Shown here in pieces: positions 58,009-64,000 of a DNA stretch of 64,000 nucleotides. The notes under the pieces are model-generated. The model was not told where the DNA came from and ran no database searches. It saw nothing but the letters and a program-made list of their open reading frames with translations. Origin of the DNA: Thalassorhabdus alkalitolerans (GTDB taxonomy: Bacteria > Bacillota > Bacilli > Bacillales > Marinococcaceae). The translations under genes and the position numbers were made by a program. The DNA is taken from NCBI RefSeq assembly GCF_042656585.1, contig NZ_JBHSPG010000022.1, one strand, 5' to 3'. Numbering within the stretch: position 1 is the first letter of the stretch; each line of letters begins with the position of its first letter.

Positions 58009-59490
58009 ATGAGAGTGATCGTTTCAACTTTATTAATCGTACTGCTTATAACAGTCAGCGGTTTTAATTCGAATGCATATGGCAGCGGACAGGAGAAAAA
58101 AGAAAGATACCTGGTAACGTTTGAAAATCAGGGAGCTAAGGACAGAGTACATATACCTCAGCACAATGTGGTATACGATTTCTCTTCCTTTTCAGTAAGT
58201 GTGGTAGAAATGAATGAAAATGCAGCAAACGGGCTTGCAAACAACCCCCATGTCACAGCTGTGGAAAAAGACAGTCTGGTCCATGCTCACTCACAAAGCC
58301 AAGAGGCTGACTGGGGTCTTACACGTATTTACGGAGAAAATGACTGGGAAACAGGGTTCACAGGTACAGGCGTGAAGATAGCATTACTTGATTCAGGAAT
58401 CGCTGAACATCCGGACTTACAGATCGCAGGCGGTGCTGCCTTTCTTGGAGGAAGCAGAACAAACAGCGAGGATTACACGGATGAAAATGGACATGGTACC
58501 CATGTAGCAGGAATTGTAGGAGCTTTAAATAATGAAATAGGTACAGTGGGAATTGCGCATGAAGCCGATATTTACGGTGTAAAAGTATTAGATAAAAACG
58601 GCTCTGGTTTCTTGTCTGATGTCGCTGCAGGGGTTGACTGGGCGGTAGAACAGGAGATGGATATTATCAACTTAAGCCTTGGAACATCCTCTCACTCCAC
58701 TGCTCTTGAAAAAGCAGTAAATGAGGCTTATGAGGCGGGAGTGCTTGTTGTAGCGTCTGCCGGAAACAGCGGTAACCGCGGGGGAAACAATGATACCGTG
58801 ATGTACCCTGCGAAGTATGAGTCTGTTATTGGAGTAGGAGCCACGAACCAGGATGATGAACGGCCATCCTTTTCTTCTACTGGACCGGATTTAGAAGCAG
58901 CTGCGCCAGGCGTTCAAATACTAAGCACCTATTTGAAAGGAGACTATGCAAGATTAAGCGGCACAAGCATGGCAGCTCCCTATGTAGCCGGAAATCTGGC
59001 TTTGTTGAAAAATGCTTATCCTGACGCTGATCACAAGGAAATAAGAGAAATGCTTCAAAACCATTATACGATTGACCTCGGTTCCACTAATAGATATGGT
59101 TATGGACTTATACAAGCCCCTCATAAGAATAAAGAAGTGGAAGTGGAAGTGGAAATCGAAGATGATGAACACGCGGAAGAAGAGTTTGTTCCCTCTTTAA
59201 ACGTAACAGTTGACCACGAGAGCCCCGCTAATGGAAAACTTGATGTAACCATTTCTACGACAAACCAAAATGGCGAGAAGGTACAAGAGGCTGCAATTGA
59301 TCTCCTTATCAACGCTCCAAGAGGAAAAGATCAACAAATAGAAGGCTTTACAAGTGAAGAGGGAATTTATACCGGTACAATCGATCTCCACAGAAATTTT
59401 TATGGGGAGTACCTTATCTCTGGCCGGGTTACTCACCCTGAATTTAAAGACAATAAAGACGTTAGCTATTCCTTTACTCTGGCTAGATAA
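58009..59490 (+). CDS. Secreted subtilisin-like serine protease (S8) with C-terminal extension
   Basis: A 493-aa exported protease. Signal peptide about 1-24; I9 propeptide about 30-95 (RYLVTFENQGAKDRV, HVTAVEKDSLVHAH); catalytic domain about 100-370 with Asp in VKIALLDSGIAEHP, His in ENGHGTHVAGI and Ser in LSGTSMAAPYVAGN. An acidic linker (EVEVEVEIEDDEHAEEEF) leads to a C-terminal beta-sandwich-like domain of about 100 residues (LNVTVDHESPANGKLDVTISTTN...), absent from classical subtilisins. The ATG at 58009 follows GGGAGGTG; seven in-frame codons upstream are not needed. Confidence 0.92.
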   Translation: MRVIVSTLLIVLLITVSGFNSNAYGSGQEKKERYLVTFENQGAKDRVHIPQHNVVYDFSSFSVSVVEMNENAANGLANNPHVTAVEKDSLVHAHSQSQEADWGLTRIYGENDWETGFTGTGVKIALLDSGIAEHPDLQIAGGAAFLGGSRTNSEDYTDENGHGTHVAGIVGALNNEIGTVGIAHEADIYGVKVLDKNGSGFLSDVAAGVDWAVEQEMDIINLSLGTSSHSTALEKAVNEAYEAGVLVVASAGNSGNRGGNNDTVMYPAKYESVIGVGATNQDDERPSFSSTGPDLEAAAPGVQILSTYLKGDYARLSGTSMAAPYVAGNLALLKNAYPDADHKEIREMLQNHYTIDLGSTNRYGYGLIQAPHKNKEVEVEVEIEDDEHAEEEFVPSLNVTVDHESPANGKLDVTISTTNQNGEKVQEAAIDLLINAPRGKDQQIEGFTSEEGIYTGTIDLHRNFYGEYLISGRVTHPEFKDNKDVSYSFTLAR

Positions 59491-59527
59491 AAGATTCCCC
59501 CTGGGACAACCCAGGGGGAATCTTTTT
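59491..59527 (+). terminator. Terminator after the subtilase gene
   Basis: AAGATTCCCCCTGGG and CCCAGGGGGAATCTT stem with T-run. Confidence 0.85.
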
Positions 59528-59594
59528 ATCTTATGGCTTAGTTCCATTTTGTTGTTGATAATCATTAAACGACACTCGCTTGCACCTGCATGAG

Positions 59595-60368
59595 CTACCG
59601 TTGAATTACTTCCTGTAATCGTGAGAAAATCTCATCATTTCCTGCGATAACAAAGAAACCTTTTTCTTCATCTTTAACAAAGGTGCTTCCACCCGCTTCT
59701 TCAACAATTAATACACCGGCTTCAATATCCCAGGCCTTCAGCTTCATTTCCCAATATCCATCGAAACGCCCTGCAGCGACCTGGCAAAGATCCATGGCAG
59801 CTGCTCCCATTCTCCGAATACCTCCAATTCTCGGAAGTAATTCATTGAAGTAGGACAAATTATTATCAGGGTCTGTCCCCTTGTCATATGGAAAACCAGT
59901 ACCCAACACAGATTTGGAAAGCTCACTTGTTTTAGACACAGTAATCTTGCTGCCGTTTAATAGAGCACCTTCTCCTTTCACCGCTTCATACGTTTCACCA
60001 ATTCTAGGTGCATGAACTACGCCCGCTACCGTTTCACCTTTATATCTAATCCCTATAGACACGCAAAAAACAGGAAGGCCCCTTGCATAATTGACCGTAC
60101 CATCAATAGGATCAATCACCCACTCATATTCGGCTTCACCAGCATGTTCCCCGCTTTCTTCAGTAACCATGCCATGATCGGGATACGTTTCTTTAATCCT
60201 ATTCATAATAAAATCCTCTGACCAAACATCCACTTCTGTGACTAAATCTATATCAGAGGTTTTTGATTCCATTTTCATCGGCCCTTCCAGCCGGCTGACC
60301 TGTTCTTCTCCAGCTTCTATGGCCCACTTCTTGGCGTTTTCTAATAGCTCTCTCCATTCCAGGCTCAT
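59595..60368 (-). CDS. Inositol monophosphatase family protein
   Basis: A 257-aa Mg2+-dependent phosphatase of the IMPase/CysQ/FBPase fold. Metal sites are in MVTEESGEH (Glu), WVIDPIDGTVNYARGLP (Asp-Asp-Gly) and KAWDIEAGVLIVEEAGG (Asp). Such enzymes hydrolyse inositol-1-phosphate, 3'-phosphoadenosine phosphate or related compounds; B. subtilis YktC is the likely relative. The ATG at 60368 is chosen because AAGGAG precedes it by nine bases; the upstream in-frame ATG at 60386 would include that site. Confidence 0.88.
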   Translation of the reverse strand: MSLEWRELLENAKKWAIEAGEEQVSRLEGPMKMESKTSDIDLVTEVDVWSEDFIMNRIKETYPDHGMVTEESGEHAGEAEYEWVIDPIDGTVNYARGLPVFCVSIGIRYKGETVAGVVHAPRIGETYEAVKGEGALLNGSKITVSKTSELSKSVLGTGFPYDKGTDPDNNLSYFNELLPRIGGIRRMGAAAMDLCQVAAGRFDGYWEMKLKAWDIEAGVLIVEEAGGSTFVKDEEKGFFVIAGNDEIFSRLQEVIQR

Positions 60369-60576
60369 ATCACAACACTCCTTCATTTGACATCATACTT
60401 ATCTTAACGAACTGAAGGCCAGAGCACAAAGATAGTTGTATTTATCAATAAGCGGATGTATTGTCTCAGTGGCATCTTGAAACTTTTATTTACAAATTAA
60501 TCAAGGTAACTCGTGAGAAAAAAAGGGTATAGGAAAGCAATGGTATTTATTTCGTATTGATTAAAGGAGAACACCA

Positions 60577-61158
60577 ATGATTGAATATGCTCTGGAGATT
60601 TTAGGACAGCTCGGCATTATAGGTTTATTTTTAGGAGTAGCCATAGAGGCTCTTTCGATCCCCTTTCCTGCGGGGATTTTCATTCTCGCTTATGGTTATA
60701 TCTTAGATCCAGGTGGGTGGGAATTGGTCGGTCTGAGTTTCGCTGTTTCTATATGCTATGTGGCTGTCAGCTATATCCCATACTTGTTGTCTCAGCGATA
60801 TGATTACATTTTAAAACGACATGTTAATAAACCCAGTATTAAGAAAATGGTCCGCTTAGTAGAAAAACATGGGGACTGGGCCTTAGCAGCAGGGAGAATG
60901 CTTGGTGCAGGGTATATTGCTTATGTGGCTGTTTTTTGTCAAATCACTCCGCTTCGGTATGGAGTTTTAACTTTCATAGGTATTTTTCCTACAGCTTTAG
61001 TCATGTTTTATGTAGGACAACTGGGCAACATTGAAGCTGCTTATGAATGGTTCCAAAATTTTCAATTTGCAATATTCTCTTTACTAGCGCTTTTGACTGC
61101 TCTTTATCTCATGTACCGTCTGAAACGTAACAAAAAATACCAATCATCTACAAAATAG
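60577..61158 (+). CDS. DedA-family (VTT domain) membrane protein
   Basis: A 193-aa membrane protein of the DedA/SNARE-associated family. Helices match the family pattern: LGIIGLFLGVAIEALSIPFPAGIFILAYGYI (with the conserved E..S.P.P) then a hairpin and EKHGDWALAAGRMLGAGYIAYVAVFCQITPLRYGVLTFIGIFPTALVMFYVGQ. Relatives act as undecaprenyl phosphate or phospholipid translocases and affect membrane potential and pH tolerance. TAAAGGAGAACACC precedes the ATG. Confidence 0.85.
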   Translation: MIEYALEILGQLGIIGLFLGVAIEALSIPFPAGIFILAYGYILDPGGWELVGLSFAVSICYVAVSYIPYLLSQRYDYILKRHVNKPSIKKMVRLVEKHGDWALAAGRMLGAGYIAYVAVFCQITPLRYGVLTFIGIFPTALVMFYVGQLGNIEAAYEWFQNFQFAIFSLLALLTALYLMYRLKRNKKYQSSTK

Positions 61159-61231
61159 TTTGAAAGTTTCAAAAATCTACTTGAACAAATTTACATTTAC
61201 AGTATCATGGAAAAAAAGGAGTGATCTTACA

Positions 61232-62689
61232 TTGTTCAATTCATACAAAACTGAGCCATTTTTTGATCATATGTTTACATCTAACAGAGATCCAAAGGAT
61301 CACTACTCTCGCTTTTATCATACATTGCAAAACTTTTCAGAAATGGAGCTCAGAGAAAAGCATGAGACAGCCCAGCTTTCTTTTTTACGGCAAGGAATTA
61401 CCTTCACTGTGTACAATGAAAATATAAGCACAGAACGAACCATGCCATTTGATTTCATTCCTATTGTCATTCCTCCGGAAGAATGGGCACTGATAGAGAA
61501 AGGAATGATTCAAAGAACGGAAGCATTGAATCAATTTTTGGAAGATATTTATCATGAGCAGGAAATACTTAATGATGGTGTGATTCCTCGAGAGCTTATT
61601 GTAGACAACCCTTATTATTACCAAAAGCAGGTACAAGGAATGGAGATTCCTTTAAATAACCATATTTTTTTAGCTGGAATAGATCTTATCAGAAATGAAG
61701 AAGGAAAATACCTGATTCTTGAAGATAATTTACGAAACCCTTCCGGGATGTCCTATGTCTATCAAAACAGGTATGTGATGAGACAAGTATACCCCGAATT
61801 CTTTGCCAATCATTCCCTCCACACCCTAGAACACCAACTTTCTCATTTACATGAAGCAGCCTTGGCACATGTCCCAAAAACCGCAAAAAGCGGTACTCAG
61901 CCACGCGCCGTACTGTTAACTCCCGGTATGTATAACTCTGCTTACTATGACCACGTATTTCTGGCTCAGCAAATGGGAATTGAGCTGGTGGAAGGCCGGG
62001 ACTTAGTTATAAATAACCATGTTGTCTACATGAAAACGATCCGAGGGTTAAAGCGAGTAGATATTATTTACCGGCGCATTGATGATGACTTTCTGGATCC
62101 CAAAGCATTCCGTCCGGATTCTGCACTGGGCGTGCCTGGATTATTAGAAGCTTACCGGCGCGGAAACGTGGCCATATTAAACGGGATAGGCAATGGAATT
62201 GCCGACGATAAAGCCATCTATGCTTATGTACCTGATATTATCCGTTATTACTTGAACGAAGAGCCAATCATTTCAAATGTTGATACGTACCGTCTCCGTG
62301 AGCCTGATCAGCGTGAATGGGTGCTTAGGAACCTGGAACAGCTGGTTGTAAAGAACGTTGGAGCTTCCGGAGGATACGACATGCTAATTGGTCCTCACGC
62401 CTCGCAAGAAGAAATTGAAATGTTCAGAGAAAAAATCATCGAAGAACCTCATCAGTACATTGCCCAGCCCACTATCAATTTATCCCGGGCCCCTGCTTAT
62501 CAAGGAGAACGATTCTACCCATGTCATGTTGATTTAAGGGTTTTCGTCATACGGGGAAAGAGCACCCACGTTGTTCCTGGGGGCTTATCACGTGTAGCTC
62601 TTAAAGAAGGTTCATTAGTCGTTAATTCCTCACAAGGCGGAGGAGGAAAAGACACATGGGTATTAAAGGGTGAAGGGAGCGATCAGTAA
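61232..62689 (+). CDS. Circularly permuted ATP-grasp peptide ligase (CP_ATPgrasp_2)
   Basis: A 485-aa ATP-grasp ligase of the DUF404/DUF407 type. Visible: PREWALIEKG-like text (IPPEEWALIEKGMIQRTEALNQFLEDIYHEQEILNDGVIPRELI), the LILEDNLRNPSGMSYVYQNR block, VDIIYRRIDDDFLDP, GNVAILNGIGNGIADDKAIYAYVPDII and LVVKNVGASGGYDMLIGPHAS, then GGLSRVAL. Such ligases join amino acids to carboxylates to form small peptide-like metabolites or to tag proteins. The TTG at 61232 is chosen because AAAGGAG lies nine bases before it. The next gene starts one base after the stop. First gene of the predicted ATP-grasp / alpha-E / transglutaminase module. Confidence 0.85.
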   Translation: MFNSYKTEPFFDHMFTSNRDPKDHYSRFYHTLQNFSEMELREKHETAQLSFLRQGITFTVYNENISTERTMPFDFIPIVIPPEEWALIEKGMIQRTEALNQFLEDIYHEQEILNDGVIPRELIVDNPYYYQKQVQGMEIPLNNHIFLAGIDLIRNEEGKYLILEDNLRNPSGMSYVYQNRYVMRQVYPEFFANHSLHTLEHQLSHLHEAALAHVPKTAKSGTQPRAVLLTPGMYNSAYYDHVFLAQQMGIELVEGRDLVINNHVVYMKTIRGLKRVDIIYRRIDDDFLDPKAFRPDSALGVPGLLEAYRRGNVAILNGIGNGIADDKAIYAYVPDIIRYYLNEEPIISNVDTYRLREPDQREWVLRNLEQLVVKNVGASGGYDMLIGPHASQEEIEMFREKIIEEPHQYIAQPTINLSRAPAYQGERFYPCHVDLRVFVIRGKSTHVVPGGLSRVALKEGSLVVNSSQGGGGKDTWVLKGEGSDQ

Positions 62690-64000
62690 ATGCTAAGCCG
62701 TGTTGCAGATTCGTTATATTGGATGTCCCGGAATATCGAGAGAGCAGAAAACAATGCCAGAATATTAAGTGTAAAGCTTATCCAAATGCTGGAGGCTTCG
62801 GATGAAGAAACGTACGCCAACCATGATTGGGAAGTCATTTTTGAGATATGCGCTTCCATTCAAGAATTCGAAAAATTCAGCCACTCAGATATTTATGATG
62901 GAGAAGTTCTTATCAATTACCTGGCTTTTTCTGAAGAAAACATTAATTCCATTACCACTTGCATAAGCTCGGCCAGGGAAAATGCCCGCATAACGAGAGA
63001 TCATCTCCCAAATGATTTTTGGGAAATCTGGAATGATTTTTACTTGTACGTACTAGAATCAAAAGAAGAGAAATGGTCCAAAAAAGACATACAAAATTAT
63101 CTTCAGCGTATGAAAATGGCCTCTCTTACTGCTCAAGGAGTTATTGAGTCGTCTATGTCCCGTGGGCTTCCCTATCGAATGATTAAAATAGGAAAGTGGC
63201 TCGAGCGAGCTGACAAAACGGCACGAATCCTGAATTGTGTCTGCAAAAACATTCCTACCTCTGATGCCGAATATCAGGAAGAGTATTATTATTACTGGAG
63301 AACCGCTCTTCAGCTTGTCAACGGCTATGAAGCATACTTAAAGCAGCATCCTCCAATTATGGACCCAAAAACAATTCTGTCATTTTTAATTGGAGACGAA
63401 AACTTTCCAAGGTCCATTAAGTATTGTATGGATCATGTTCGGGAAGCAATCTTCGAGCTTGAGGAAGGGAAAGTTTCACACTATTCGTGGGAAATGTATG
63501 CAGCGCTTGATAACTTGATGGATGAGTTTAATGAGGTTAGAATTAAAGAGCTAAGTCTTCAGGAGTTAAGTAACTTTTTAAATCACTTTCAATATCGCTG
63601 CAATGAAATTGGACAAATTTTTTCAAAGACGTATTATTTAGTAGAACCCGTCAACACTTCCTATAAAGTAGGGAAAACACAGCATCCTCATCAACAACAG
63701 AATATGGAGAGTCGATCATCGATGAAATATCAAATCGAACATACAAATAAGTTTGATTATGAGACTGTCGTAGACCAGAGCATGAATACGATCAGGCTTA
63801 AGCCTACCACAGATGAAGTCCAGCGTCTGCTGTCTTACCGGACAGAGATCCAGCCTTCTTCTTTAACAAAAGAGCATATTGATCTGTGGGGAAATTACGT
63901 GGAAACTTTTTTTATTCCTGAACAGCACACTCACCTTGAAGTGAAAACTACTTCAATTGTAAGCATTCAGCGAAGTCCTTTTATTCATCGGATTGATTAT
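62690..64000 (+). CDS. Alpha-E (DUF403) domain fused to transglutaminase-like protein, C-terminus outside the window
   Basis: An open frame from the ATG at 62690 runs 437 codons to the window edge without a stop. Residues 1-320 are an alpha-E (DUF403) domain: MLSRVADSLYWMSRNIERAENNARIL, ESSMSRGLPYRMIKIGKWLERADKTARIL and CMDHVREAI. After a linker comes, at residue 345, MKYQIEHTNKFDYETVVDQSMNTIRLKP, the start of a bacterial transglutaminase-like N-terminal domain. The two are usually separate adjacent genes; here they share one frame. An internal start at 63722 with GGAGAG before it could also give a separate product. Starts directly after the ATP-grasp stop. Confidence 0.8.
   Translation, partial: MLSRVADSLYWMSRNIERAENNARILSVKLIQMLEASDEETYANHDWEVIFEICASIQEFEKFSHSDIYDGEVLINYLAFSEENINSITTCISSARENARITRDHLPNDFWEIWNDFYLYVLESKEEKWSKKDIQNYLQRMKMASLTAQGVIESSMSRGLPYRMIKIGKWLERADKTARILNCVCKNIPTSDAEYQEEYYYYWRTALQLVNGYEAYLKQHPPIMDPKTILSFLIGDENFPRSIKYCMDHVREAIFELEEGKVSHYSWEMYAALDNLMDEFNEVRIKELSLQELSNFLNHFQYRCNEIGQIFSKTYYLVEPVNTSYKVGKTQHPHQQQNMESRSSMKYQIEHTNKFDYETVVDQSMNTIRLKPTTDEVQRLLSYRTEIQPSSLTKEHIDLWGNYVETFFIPEQHTHLEVKTTSIVSIQRSPFIHRIDY

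Overview
The window reads as chromosomal DNA of a moderately halophilic or alkaliphilic, spore-forming member of the Bacillaceae. Gene order closely recalls the Bacillus subtilis ywjE-ywiB-argS-speE-speB-pbpG-ywhD-ywgA-ywfO-pta-hemQ-ywdK-ywdI-ung neighbourhood (recalled from knowledge, not computed). Germination genes, CwlJ, GerQ and RsfA point to endospores. Ectoine hydroxylase, (hydroxy)ectoine-degrading enzymes and four KGG-repeat stress proteins point to salt or desiccation stress. Two runs of ten N show this is a draft scaffold.

Layout. 1-3.4 kb: the start of fadF, then lipid genes (clsB, lipid kinase, plsC). 3.7-6.1 kb: aldolase-like and dehydrogenase pair. 6.4-10.1 kb: gerA-type germinant receptor operon. 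10.3-13.8 kb: hydrolase, XapX protein, argS and its YwiB-like partner. 14.2-17.9 kb: ectoine/hydroxyectoine catabolism (eutC-doeA diverging from eutB). 18-25.7 kb: MFS exporter, speE-speB, pbpG, ywhD, ywgA. 25.8-32.8 kb: HD hydrolase, dicarboxylate symporter, lipL, PAS histidine kinase, a perfect parS site and pta. 33.3-36.7 kb: TetR regulator with fatty-acid oxidation genes. 36.8-43.4 kb: hemQ, cwlJ-gerQ, clpE with four CtsR boxes, small ywd genes and a FusB-like protein. 43.7-46.3 kb: ectD followed by four tandem KGG hydrophilin genes. 47-51.2 kb: RsfA, a GlnR/TnrA-like regulator, and an operon of ammonium transporter, DUF294 nucleotidyltransferase and DEDDh exonuclease. 51.5-54.5 kb: LysM protein, then a complete type II (actin) partition cassette with an iteron array. 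54.6-64 kb: peroxidase, repair and housekeeping genes, a subtilase, and the start of an ATP-grasp / alpha-E / transglutaminase peptide-ligase module in which the last two appear fused.

How genes work together. Osmoprotection: EctD makes hydroxyectoine, EutB/EutC/DoeA recycle it as carbon and nitrogen, and the KGG proteins probably protect against desiccation. Nitrogen: a TnrA-type box sits exactly at -49 of a predicted amtB promoter, close to a GlnR/TnrA-like gene. Carbon: cre-like sites lie upstream of pta and at the fadH promoter, and a FadR-like box lies upstream of fadF. Several start codons were re-chosen from Shine-Dalgarno position. The most noteworthy observations are the AmtB-nucleotidyltransferase-exonuclease operon, the chromosomal parMRC cassette, the alpha-E/transglutaminase fusion, the speB ATC start, and a family of about 107-bp elements bounded by inverted 13-bp palindromes.
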